From DAOWGG01 sp965369815 (GTDB lineage Bacteria > Patescibacteriota > Gracilibacteria > UM-FILTER-43-11), in assembly GCA_965369815.1 (NCBI GenBank), contig CBDUQS010000024.1:1-18714 (forward strand): DNA of 18,714 nt, written 5' to 3'. Each line of letters begins with the position of its first letter. Position 1 is the first letter of the stretch. Position numbers and translations under genes: made by a program. Positions 1 through 5,864 of this stretch are shown piece by piece. Below the pieces are notes generated by a model, which was given only the letters and a program-made list of their open reading frames with translations, made no database searches and had not been told where the DNA came from.

Positions 1-21
1 ATAATTTTTTTACTCCTATTC

Positions 22-780
22 TCATTTTTGGCAGTACTTTTTAAGTATTTGTTTCCATTTATTCTTTTTCAGGTCTTTTTGAAGTATGCAAAGTGAAACA
101 CAATATTTGGAAAAATCTTCCTCTCTTATGCTAAATGTATTCCTTAGTAGATTAATTATTTTTTTAGGATATTTTTTTGATTTTATTTCAAGAATAAAAT
201 GATTTGGAATAATTTTGCGCCCCTTTCCTTCGTTGAGCTTAGCGGTTACGGAAAAATCTATACTCGCCCTCATTTTATTCTTTTTTTCAATAAAGTTGAT
301 TCGGTTGTAAGAAATTTCAGTTTTATTGATAAGGTCTTTAGGGGTCAGTTTGTATTTTTTTAAATGGTCTCTTACCGTGTCGCAGTTTATAGATTCGGAA
401 TCATCCATTGATTTATTGATTTCGATTCTTTCCTTAATTGTTTGCTCTCCTTTGCTTTTTCTTTTGCATTCTAAAAATCTGTTTTTTGTACCGTTTTCAT
501 AATTTCGAATTCGAATTTTAATTCGGTTGTACTTACCTTGCCTGTGGAGATTGAAAAATTTGTAATCTTTGGTGTCGAAATAGATGTTTCGGTACTTGAA
601 AATGTATCCTTCTTCGTACTCATTGCAGAAAAAATCTGCCTTTAAACAGTTTAAAACATTTTCCAAAGACTCGAGTCGGATTAGGAATTTATAATCCTTT
701 CTCGATAGGAAGTATTGATCTTTTTTGGCCTTTAGCCCTGTAAAACTAAGACCATCAATATTGTTAATAATCTTTTGCAT
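22..780 (-). CDS. VTC-domain (CYTH-like) protein, putative polyphosphate polymerase-type
   Basis: This 252-residue protein resembles the VTC domain found in yeast polyphosphate polymerase Vtc4 and in bacterial proteins of uncertain activity. The tunnel-fold pattern is visible as alternating charged strands: RKDYKF near residues 27-32, YRNIYFDT at 63-70, the basic strand around RIKIRIRNYE (86-95), FLECKRKSKGE (102-112), RASIDFS at 171-177, FILEIKSK at 195-202, and a final FSKYCVSL helix near 223-230. It has no signal peptide or membrane segment, so it should be cytoplasmic. Its start overlaps the end of the DUF4956 gene by 17 bp, which implies translational coupling. VTC and DUF4956 genes are often neighbours in bacteria, commonly with a CotH-type kinase gene; any such gene would lie beyond the window edge. 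Whether this copy makes polyphosphate cannot be told from sequence. It ends on TGA. Confidence 0.8.
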   Translation of the reverse strand: MQKIINNIDGLSFTGLKAKKDQYFLSRKDYKFLIRLESLENVLNCLKADFFCNEYEEGYIFKYRNIYFDTKDYKFFNLHRQGKYNRIKIRIRNYENGTKNRFLECKRKSKGEQTIKERIEINKSMDDSESINCDTVRDHLKKYKLTPKDLINKTEISYNRINFIEKKNKMRASIDFSVTAKLNEGKGRKIIPNHFILEIKSKKYPKKIINLLRNTFSIREEDFSKYCVSLCILQKDLKKNKWKQILKKYCQK

Positions 781-1327
781 TATAGGTAACCACTATTGTA
801 ATTGAATCCTTTAGATAATTAATGTTTTTAACTTTAACTTTAACTGGCGTAATTCCGAATTGTTCAGTTACTTTTTTAGTTAACTTTTCTTTGTTGCTTA
901 ACTTCTCTGCTATCAGATCATCAAAGACAATCTCCGTTTTATTTATGTCATATTTAAAGAAGAGTTCGAGTGAAAGGAGTAGTACAATGGTTGTGATTAT
1001 AAAATCGATTACAATGATCGTTAAAATGCTTTCAATTGAGGCGTTGAGTAGGCCAATGGTAATTGAGTAAAAAACGAATCCAATATCAATTGGATTTTCG
1101 GGGGTCGAGCGGAGCCTTACCAAGCTTAAAATACCAAGAAGGCCAATTCCGAGGCCCAGGTTATTTTCAAAAGACACAAAATAGACAATGCAGAATACGA
1201 GTAGGCTGTATATGATAATGGCAATAGAAATATTGCGCTTATGGTATCTGAGATAGTAAAAAGCAGCTGTCACAAAAGAGAATGACAGAGTGATCCCTAT
1301 TAGGTATAAAAGTTTTGCAGTTATCAT
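764..1327 (-). CDS. DUF4956 membrane protein
   Basis: A 187-residue integral membrane protein with four or five predicted helices (roughly residues 4-26, 33-53, 57-70, 82-97 and 99-122), followed by a soluble C-terminal domain of about 60 residues. The sequence LGLLGILSLVRLRSTPENP with the following IDIGFVFYSITIGL is characteristic of the DUF4956 family. The family function is unknown; its regular pairing with VTC-domain proteins suggests the two act together at the membrane. It is the first gene of a two-gene operon and has its own consensus-like promoter inside the 3' end of rdgB. The start ATG is preceded by an A-rich stretch without a Shine-Dalgarno motif. The stop is TAA, inside the start region of the VTC gene. 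Confidence 0.78.
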   Translation of the reverse strand: MITAKLLYLIGITLSFSFVTAAFYYLRYHKRNISIAIIIYSLLVFCIVYFVSFENNLGLGIGLLGILSLVRLRSTPENPIDIGFVFYSITIGLLNASIESILTIIVIDFIITTIVLLLSLELFFKYDINKTEIVFDDLIAEKLSNKEKLTKKVTEQFGITPVKVKVKNINYLKDSITIVVTYNAKDY

Positions 1328-1347
1328 ATTTTTATTTTTCTGCGTAA

Positions 1348-1375
1348 ATTATACCTTGATACTTGGGATAGTCAA
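1348..1375 (-). promoter_or_regulatory. Sigma-70 type promoter for the DUF4956-VTC operon
   Basis: On the minus strand, TTGACT (1375-1370), a 16-bp spacer and TATAAT (1353-1348) form a near-consensus promoter. The -35 box overlaps the stop codon of rdgB (1374-1372), so the operon starts transcription from within the end of its upstream neighbour. The predicted start near 1341 would leave a 5' leader of about 14 nt without a Shine-Dalgarno motif. Confidence 0.6.
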
Positions 1376-1968
1376 AAATTTTTCAATAAGTAGTCATGAC
1401 ATTGTTTAATAGCTTTCCCGCGATGAGAGATTTCATTTTTTTCGTGCTTATCTAATGATGAGAACACTTTATCTTTTCCTTCTGGTAAAAAAACAGATGA
1501 AAGAGGAATTCCTGGCTCTAGATCTACTTCTGGTTCTGATAGAATAAGCCCCTTACATTCGCCACGGAATGTTAGTGTTTTTTGTTCGGGTTGATAAAAA
1601 GCGACAACACTTACAAATTCGGCTTGGCGATTTTTTTCAAAGGCCAGTCGATGTAAAAAAAAGTTTAGCCATTCTTCATCACTCGCGTCGGCACCTGCTC
1701 CCCAGCGTCTGGTTTTTACTCCCAATTCACCTGCTAGTGCTTCCACTAAAATTCCTGAATCGTCGGCGATCGTCGGGAGGTTTGCCTTTCGTCCAAAAAA
1801 CTCTGCTTTTAATATTGCATTGGATTCATAAGTTTCCCCATCTTCTTCCACATCTCCTTCAATCTTTTCATCATTCAGGCTTACGAATTTAAATGGAAGC
1901 TCTTCTAACACTTCCATGAGCTCTTTGTATTTACCAAAGTTTCCGGTGGCGATTAATATTTTATTCAT
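1372..1968 (-). CDS. rdgB: RdgB/HAM1 family dITP/XTP pyrophosphatase
   Basis: A non-canonical purine NTP pyrophosphatase that hydrolyses dITP, ITP and XTP to the monophosphates, keeping deaminated purines out of nucleic acids. The family signatures are present in order: IATGNFGKYKEL at residues 6-17 (nucleotide-binding loop), TIADDSGILVEAL at 66-78 with the catalytic/metal acidic pair D69-D70, RRWGAGA at 87-93 and SHRGKAI at 181-187. The length of 198 residues is normal. The protein is soluble with no targeting signal. It ends on TGA; read-through with UGA as glycine would run into the downstream promoter, so this supports the standard code. A -10 box ends about 7 nt before the ATG, so the message may be leaderless. 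Confidence 0.95.
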   Translation of the reverse strand: MNKILIATGNFGKYKELMEVLEELPFKFVSLNDEKIEGDVEEDGETYESNAILKAEFFGRKANLPTIADDSGILVEALAGELGVKTRRWGAGADASDEEWLNFFLHRLAFEKNRQAEFVSVVAFYQPEQKTLTFRGECKGLILSEPEVDLEPGIPLSSVFLPEGKDKVFSSLDKHEKNEISHRGKAIKQCHDYLLKNF

Positions 1969-1974
1969 GCTTTT

Positions 1975-2004
1975 AATATATCAGATAATTTAAATTGATG
2001 TTGA
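1975..2004 (-). promoter_or_regulatory. Candidate leaderless promoter of rdgB
   Basis: On the minus strand, TCAACA (2004-1999), an 18-bp spacer and TATATT (1980-1975) lie directly before rdgB. The expected transcription start (about 1968) coincides with the A of the ATG, so no 5' leader would exist. The -35 match is weak (4 of 6), the -10 match good (5 of 6). Confidence 0.4.
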
Positions 2005-2039
2005 TCATTTTGAGTCGTTGTGACAACATGTTTTTTGTT

Positions 2040-2142
2040 CACTTTAAGTCAATTTTTTGTGCCTAAAGTGTGATCATTCCGCAAAAGGATTTTAGGTTTT
2101 GCCAGCCATCTGATTATCAATTTTTGGTCGTTAGTTGGCTGG
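2040..2142. repeat. Two inverted repeats between rdgB and the secreted orphan
   Basis: CACTTTA (2040-2046) pairs with TAAAGTG (2064-2070), and CCAGCCA (2102-2108) pairs with TGGCTGG (2136-2142). Two copies of TGATCATT lie nearby. The second stem is upstream of the plus-strand gene at 2186 and could be in its 5' leader. No known riboswitch pattern was recognised. Confidence 0.3.
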
Positions 2143-2185
2143 TTCAACCCCCATGCTGCTGAAATAGGCAGTCGAGGAACGTGCG

Positions 2186-2608
2186 ATGCGTACTCTTTTT
2201 TTCTTAACCGTCTTGGTGGTCCTTTCTCTTGGCTCTGACGGAGCTCATGCCGAGGACTACGATTGTAGCAAGTTTCAGTCAACTTCTGACAATGCGTCAG
2301 CCTACCTTGCTCGTCTGGAACGAGATCAAGCCGCTTGCGATGCAAGTATCGATCTGGAGTGGTACTTCAAAATGAACCGAAACCTCGATGAGGAGTTGGA
2401 GCTCATGGAGTGCCATTGGGATTCAACGCTGAGTTTCTCTCGTATTGAGTCGGTTTTTGAATTCATGTGTCTTGATCTTAAGGCGCTGGATTCGTTGTAC
2501 GAACTCCGAAAGGATGGGCAGGTGCTGATCTTGTCATCGACGAAAGTCACCCAGCTGCTTCGCTACAAGATGCTCCAAAAAGACGTGCGCGTTCGCGGGA
2601 AAAACTAA
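2186..2608 (+). CDS. Secreted hypothetical protein with four cysteines
   Basis: Not a recognised family. The 140-residue product starts with a clear Sec signal peptide: MRTL, hydrophobic core FFLTVLVVLSLG, and a likely cleavage after AHA at residue 22. The mature part is about 118 residues, rich in charged and helix-forming residues, with four cysteines (near residues 26, 52, 76 and 94) that could make two disulfides outside the membrane. Unlike its neighbours it has a real Shine-Dalgarno motif (GAGGA seven nt before the ATG), it lies alone on the plus strand between minus-strand genes, and its coding sequence is visibly more GC-rich, near half by eye. That combination suggests acquisition from elsewhere, although a secreted lineage-specific gene is also possible. 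A terminator-like structure follows immediately. Confidence 0.6.
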   Translation: MRTLFFLTVLVVLSLGSDGAHAEDYDCSKFQSTSDNASAYLARLERDQAACDASIDLEWYFKMNRNLDEELELMECHWDSTLSFSRIESVFEFMCLDLKALDSLYELRKDGQVLILSSTKVTQLLRYKMLQKDVRVRGKN

Positions 2609-2674
2609 CCCTTTTGCGAAGACCCAATTTTCTAGATTCCTGTTTGCGCAGGAATGACAGAAAGGCGGGTTTTT
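2607..2674 (+). terminator. Terminator-like stem containing a dRS3-like palindromic repeat
   Basis: The outer arms AACCC (2607-2611) and GGGTT (2667-2671) are followed by T residues, so this may terminate the plus-strand gene; its first bases overlap the TAA stop. Nested inside is ATTCCTG (2636-2642), six bases, CAGGAAT (2649-2655), flanked by TCTAG and GACAG. On the minus strand this inner unit closely resembles the GTCATTCC...GGAATCTAGA type of short palindromic repeat known as dRS3 in Neisseria and seen in many genomes. It also lies at the 3' end of aroB. Confidence 0.5.
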
Positions 2675-2675
2675 G

Positions 2676-3707
2676 CTATGCAGCTAATTGTATCAATTCT
2701 TCTGGTCGTAATGGAATGATTTCTGTTTTTCCAAGCTTTGTCACAACAATAAAATCAATTGTTTCCCCCTTTCTTTTCTTATCTTTTTTTATCAAATTGG
2801 CTAATTCATTTAATGTCAGTTCCGCTGGGAGCTCTGTTGGTAATCCAAATTCTTCCAATGTGTTTTTGATTTTATTTCCGACTTCTGCATCTTGTTTGCC
2901 TAGATTTTGAGCCACTTGATTTGCTAGAACCATTCCAATTGAAATCGCTTTATCGTGGTGAAGTTTAAAGTTCATGGCGAGTTCAATGGCGTGGCCGAAG
3001 GTGTGTCCAAAATTCAATATTTTTCGCATTCCTCCCTCTCTTAAATCTTGCATTACCACGTTGGTTTTGGCTTGGGCTGATTTTTCGATAATGGTCACAA
3101 TGTCTATTGGTTCTTTTTCAAAATTTTCAAACAATGAGATATCAATAATGCTAGCGTATTTAATCACCTCTCCCATTCCATGTAGCTTGTGTGGATCTGG
3201 AAAACTTTTTAAAAAATCGGGATCTATTAAAACAAAGTCGGCCAAATAAATAGTTCCGATTAGGTTTTTTCCGTGGAAATCGATTCCTGTTTTTCCGCCA
3301 ATGGCTGCATCCACCATTCCTAATAGTGTTGTTGGCATTACTACGTAGTTCATGCCACGCATATAAATCGAGGCCACAAAACCTGCTAAATCTGTCACCA
3401 TTCCGCCACCGAGCCCAAGAATAACATCGTGACGCGTGACGCCGTTTTTAACGAGCTGTTCGGACAGATCAATAACCGTTTTAAAGTCTTTAGACTCTTC
3501 GCCTTCTGGTACCACTAAATAAAGAGCATTCGTAAAATTGGCTTTTATTTCCTCTCCGTAAATCCGATCGATTGTGCTGTCGGTTATGATGATCACACGA
3601 CTGCCAGAATATTCTTTTTGAATCAGGTCATTTGTTCTCTGAAGTAACCCTTTTTCGATGAGGATTTTCTGGGTTCCGTTTGTTGTTTTGAGGTCGATTT
3701 GTTTCAT
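2676..3707 (-). CDS. aroB: 3-dehydroquinate synthase
   Basis: Second enzyme of the shikimate pathway: converts the DAHP made by the upstream gene product to 3-dehydroquinate, using NAD+ and a divalent metal. The NAD-binding motif GLGGGMVTDLAGFVAS spans residues 98-113; TTLLGMVDAAIGGKTGID follows at 126-143 and KNLIG at 147-151. Metal ligands expected for the family are visible as E180 (MGEVIKYA), the HTFGHAIE motif at 235-242 and H250/H251 before KAISIGM. The length of 343 residues is normal. It follows aroF on the same strand with a 53-bp gap holding a GC-rich palindrome, so it probably belongs to the transcript controlled by the attenuator upstream of aroF. The start codon lies directly after AAACCCC, with no Shine-Dalgarno motif. 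Confidence 0.96.
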   Translation of the reverse strand: MKQIDLKTTNGTQKILIEKGLLQRTNDLIQKEYSGSRVIIITDSTIDRIYGEEIKANFTNALYLVVPEGEESKDFKTVIDLSEQLVKNGVTRHDVILGLGGGMVTDLAGFVASIYMRGMNYVVMPTTLLGMVDAAIGGKTGIDFHGKNLIGTIYLADFVLIDPDFLKSFPDPHKLHGMGEVIKYASIIDISLFENFEKEPIDIVTIIEKSAQAKTNVVMQDLREGGMRKILNFGHTFGHAIELAMNFKLHHDKAISIGMVLANQVAQNLGKQDAEVGNKIKNTLEEFGLPTELPAELTLNELANLIKKDKKRKGETIDFIVVTKLGKTEIIPLRPEELIQLAA

Positions 3708-3730
3708 GGGGTTTGAATCGCTTCGTTGGC

Positions 3731-3746
3731 ACGCGCCATGGCGCGT
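3731..3746. repeat. 16-bp perfect palindrome between aroF and aroB (palindrome family P, copy 1)
   Basis: ACGCGCCATGGCGCGT reads the same on both strands. It is far more GC-rich than its surroundings and shares the core CGCC-NN-GGCG with copies at 9881-9900 and 11271-11292. As RNA it could form a hairpin inside the aroF-aroB message, but no T tract follows, so a terminator role is unlikely. Confidence 0.7.
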
Positions 3747-3760
3747 CCGTACGCTGCTTT

Positions 3761-4765
3761 TTAGTTTATTAGATCCATATGCTTTAGTCGCTTCATCATT
3801 TCTTCAAAAGTATCAAAGGTCAAAGATTGCTTTCCATCACTCAATGCTTCATCGGGTTTATTGTGAACTTCGACAATTATACCATTTGCACCTGTTGCGA
3901 GTGCGCCAAGGCTTAGTGGGGCGACTAAATCATATCGACCTGCTGCATGGCTTGGATCGGCAATAATTGGCAGATGAGAGGTTTCTCTAATCAATGCGAG
4001 TGAATTGAGATCGAGTAGGTTTCTTGTGGATTGTTCAAAAGTTCGAATTCCGCGTTCACATAAAACGACATTTTTATTACCCTCATTTAAAATATATTCT
4101 GCGGCCAATAAAAATTCCTGAACCGTTGCTGACATTCCTCGTTTTAAAAGGATTGGGCGTCCTGTTTTGGCGGCTTTTTTTAGGAGATCATAATTCTGCA
4201 TATTTCGTGCGCCGATTTGAATCATATCCACTTCGTATTTTTCGAAAAGGGGAATATGTTCGGCAGAAATAAGTTCGGTTACTACAGGTAATCCCGTTTC
4301 TTTCCTTGCTTGAGCGAGGAGCCTTAGCCCTTCTTCCTGCATTCCTTGAAAAGAATAAGGGGAGGTTCTTGGTTTGAATGCCCCACCACGTAGCATTTCT
4401 GCCCCCATTTCTTTTACTCCTTTCGCAATCGTCATGATTTGTTCTTCGGATTCCACTCCACATGGGCCAGCAATAATCACAGGTTTATCGGTTCCAAATT
4501 TGACCGCCCCTACTTCTACAATACTGTCTTCGGGTTTATATTCGCGACTTACTTTTTTGTAAGGCTTTGAAACCAAAAGAATTTCTTTTACACCAGGCAA
4601 TCGAACGACTTGTCCTTCATCAAGCTTTTGCTTGTCTCCAATAACACCAATAGCCGTTCGCTGGGTTCCGAACATTGCTTCGCCTTTTAGGTCGTGATCT
4701 TCAATTACATGCAGTACGTGATCGGTCATTTCACGCGTTGCGTCTTTGCTCATTACAATAATCAT
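3761..4765 (-). CDS. aroF: 3-deoxy-7-phosphoheptulonate (DAHP) synthase, type I-beta with N-terminal regulatory domain
   Basis: First enzyme of aromatic amino acid biosynthesis: condenses phosphoenolpyruvate and erythrose 4-phosphate. Residues 1-70 (from MIIVMSKDAT) match the ferredoxin-like regulatory domain known from Thermotoga-type DAHP synthases, where Tyr or Phe binds for feedback inhibition. The TIM-barrel core follows, with PCGVES at 101-106 (metal ligand C102), KPRTSPYSFQG at 131-141, the LLKRGMSAT segment at 206-214, and DPSHAAGR at 270-277 (metal ligand H273). Length 334 residues is normal for the type. The start MIIVM fits homologues; there is no Shine-Dalgarno motif. A Phe-rich leader peptide and attenuator precede the gene, so it appears to be controlled both by Phe-tRNA supply and, by family knowledge, allosterically. 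It is likely cotranscribed with aroB. Confidence 0.96.
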   Translation of the reverse strand: MIIVMSKDATREMTDHVLHVIEDHDLKGEAMFGTQRTAIGVIGDKQKLDEGQVVRLPGVKEILLVSKPYKKVSREYKPEDSIVEVGAVKFGTDKPVIIAGPCGVESEEQIMTIAKGVKEMGAEMLRGGAFKPRTSPYSFQGMQEEGLRLLAQARKETGLPVVTELISAEHIPLFEKYEVDMIQIGARNMQNYDLLKKAAKTGRPILLKRGMSATVQEFLLAAEYILNEGNKNVVLCERGIRTFEQSTRNLLDLNSLALIRETSHLPIIADPSHAAGRYDLVAPLSLGALATGANGIIVEVHNKPDEALSDGKQSLTFDTFEEMMKRLKHMDLIN

Positions 4766-4798
4766 CTGATGGGGGTTTATTTATAGATTAATGGGTGT

Positions 4799-4820
4799 AA
4801 AAAAACCGCCTGGTAGCGGT
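4799..4820 (-). terminator. Attenuator terminator hairpin (segments 3:4) upstream of aroF
   Basis: On the minus strand, ACCGC (4820-4816), a six-base loop and GCGGU (4809-4805) run directly into seven T residues (4805-4799). This is an intrinsic terminator placed after the leader peptide ORF and about 35 nt before the aroF start. Its 5' arm is also needed for the competing antiterminator stem, so it can form only when that stem does not. Confidence 0.75.
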
Positions 4821-4859
4821 CATTCTTTTTTATTGCATGAAAGAACGGCCGCTTAGCGG
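4816..4859 (-). promoter_or_regulatory. Phenylalanine attenuator: pause hairpin (1:2) and antiterminator (2:3)
   Basis: Three competing pairings are readable in the minus-strand RNA. Segment 1 CCGC (4859-4856) pairs with segment 2 GCGG (4852-4849), with the leader stop codon UAA as the loop. Alternatively segment 2 in full (4852-4840: GCGG, CCG, UUCUUU) pairs with segment 3 (4828-4816: AAAGAA, UGA, CCGC), giving a 12-bp stem with one C-A mismatch. Segment 3 otherwise joins segment 4 in the terminator. A ribosome stalled on the Phe codons would cover segment 1, free segment 2 and favour the antiterminator; a ribosome reaching the stop codon would cover segment 2 and let the terminator form. 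This is the standard logic of his, trp and phe attenuators. Confidence 0.75.
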
Positions 4860-4900
4860 GTTTCAAAGTAAAAACCAAAGAAAAAAGACTGTTTATTCAT
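4853..4900 (-). CDS. Phe-rich leader peptide of the aroF operon
   Basis: A 15-codon ORF, MNKQSFFFGFYFETR, ends with TAA. Phe occupies codons 6, 7, 8, 10 and 12 and Tyr codon 11, so six of seven consecutive codons 6-12 specify the end products of the pathway. This matches the known pheA leader-peptide type in enterobacteria in design, not in sequence. Its final codons form segment 1 of the attenuator and its stop sits in the loop of the 1:2 hairpin. No Shine-Dalgarno motif precedes the ATG; a promoter with -10 box at 4915-4910 predicts a transcript that begins within about three nt of the start codon. The peptide itself probably has no function beyond being translated. Confidence 0.75.
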   Translation of the reverse strand: MNKQSFFFGFYFETR

Positions 4901-4909
4901 AACATTTTT

Positions 4910-4937
4910 AGTTTAGCAATTTTTAATGGAGTGTCAA
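4910..4937 (-). promoter_or_regulatory. Promoter of the leader peptide-aroF-aroB transcript
   Basis: On the minus strand, TTGACA (4937-4932) is a perfect -35 box; after 16 bp comes TAAACT (4915-4910), a 4-of-6 -10 box. The expected start near 4903 is about 3 nt before the leader ATG, making the leader peptide message nearly leaderless. The -35 box lies inside the spacer of the inverted repeat at 4923-4950. Confidence 0.55.
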
Positions 4938-4950
4938 AGTAATCCATTAA
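4923..4950. promoter_or_regulatory. Candidate operator between divergent promoters
   Basis: TTAATGGA (4923-4930) and TCCATTAA (4943-4950) are perfect 8-bp inverted arms 12 bp apart, so their centres are 20 bp (about two helical turns) apart, as expected for a dimeric regulator. The dyad contains the -35 box of the aroF-operon promoter and abuts the -35 box of the hydrolase promoter at 4951. A protein bound here could affect both. No regulator gene is visible in the window. Confidence 0.4.
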
Positions 4951-4978
4951 TTGACATAATATTAAAAATATGTATAAT
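4951..4978 (+). promoter_or_regulatory. Consensus sigma-70 promoter of the Tat-exported hydrolase (leaderless)
   Basis: TTGACA (4951-4956), a 16-bp spacer and TATAAT (4973-4978) are both perfect consensus hexamers. The expected transcription start (4985-4986) coincides with the ATG at 4986, so translation would be leaderless. It runs back to back with the aroF-operon promoter. Confidence 0.7.
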
Positions 4979-4985
4979 ATAATCT

Positions 4986-5864
4986 ATGAAATTGTCTAGC
5001 TTTCCACAATCATCGGATTTAGATTCAATGCCGACAGTTGATACGCCGGTTGATCGTCGTCGTTTTATGCAGCTACTTGGGGCAGGTATTGTTGGCGCTT
5101 CTCTCGGTATTTCCGATAGTGTTCTGGCAAATTCAAAGGAACAAAATGAAGCTGTTGAAGTCCCTGAAAGGCATTGGCGCTTAGAAAGCCCTCATGGGCC
5201 TATTCATGTTTGGCATCCTGCTTATTCTGGAAAGCTTGATGAAACGGTTGTTTATGCTCATGGAGATAACAACAATGCTGATAAGGTGTGGAGTGATAAA
5301 TACAAAATGCGTGATCAATTTGAAAAAAGTGGCCGAAAGGCTTTGTATATTATCCCTAGCGTCCCACCAGGCCCTGGCCCTCGACCGAAAGGTGAAATAT
5401 CTAATTGGGATCAAAATTTAGAAGGTCTTACTGACTTTGTCCAAACTGAAACAGGATTATCCGTTCCTTCGCATATCACCGCTATGGGGCACAGTGCTGG
5501 CTATCGATCCATTCAATCATGGCTTGAGGATGAGCGGATTGAAAATATTATTTTGATTGATTCTTTTTATGGGTATTTTTCTCGATTTCGAGATTGGCTG
5601 AAGAAAGAAGGACATTGTATGGCATTGGTTTCCGCTAATCCTGAGAAATCACAAAGCACTAAAGAATGGGGAGAACCTTTTGCTGAAAAACTTTCTAAAC
5701 GACATGAAGTTCAATTTTTTGACCACATGCCTAAAAAGCTAAAAGGGAAAATGCCAAAATTGGTTTACATCAATACCCTTTTTCATCACCATTTAATGCC
5801 GATGGGCAATCGTGTGATTCCTAAGGTTCTTCAGTTTTTTAAAAAATCCAAGAATATTGGTTAA
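4986..5864 (+). CDS. Tat-exported alpha/beta hydrolase
   Basis: A 292-residue putative serine hydrolase of unknown substrate. The N-terminus holds a twin-arginine signal: DRRRFMQ at residues 23-29, a hydrophobic stretch to about residue 45 and a likely cleavage after VLA at 48, so the folded enzyme is probably exported. The nucleophile elbow GHSAG places the Ser at 170; an LIDSF strand supplies a likely acid and the HHH cluster near residues 267-269 the likely catalytic His. An early HGDNN segment fits the oxyanion-hole region. The ATG at 4986 is preferred because a perfect promoter places the transcript start on it; the in-frame ATG at 5028 would also keep the Tat motif. The stop overlaps that of convergent pheT within one TTAA. 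The Pro-rich VPPGPGPRPKG segment may be a surface loop. Confidence 0.75.
   Translation: MKLSSFPQSSDLDSMPTVDTPVDRRRFMQLLGAGIVGASLGISDSVLANSKEQNEAVEVPERHWRLESPHGPIHVWHPAYSGKLDETVVYAHGDNNNADKVWSDKYKMRDQFEKSGRKALYIIPSVPPGPGPRPKGEISNWDQNLEGLTDFVQTETGLSVPSHITAMGHSAGYRSIQSWLEDERIENIILIDSFYGYFSRFRDWLKKEGHCMALVSANPEKSQSTKEWGEPFAEKLSKRHEVQFFDHMPKKLKGKMPKLVYINTLFHHHLMPMGNRVIPKVLQFFKKSKNIG

Noticed and set aside
22..24. TGA end of the VTC gene as possible UGA-glycine recoding (Gracilibacteria/SR1 code)
   Set aside because: rdgB and the RBBP9-like gene end at TGA exactly where the families end, and read-through would add unrelated sequence; the standard code fits.
2140..2160. GGTTCAACCCC resembling a tRNA T-loop
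   Set aside because: The flanking bases do not form a T stem and no acceptor, D or anticodon arms can be drawn around it.
2049..2345. 98-residue minus-strand open frame overlapping the secreted orphan
   Set aside because: No signal, no family pattern and poor initiation context; the plus-strand frame has a signal peptide and Shine-Dalgarno motif, so this is taken as its shadow.
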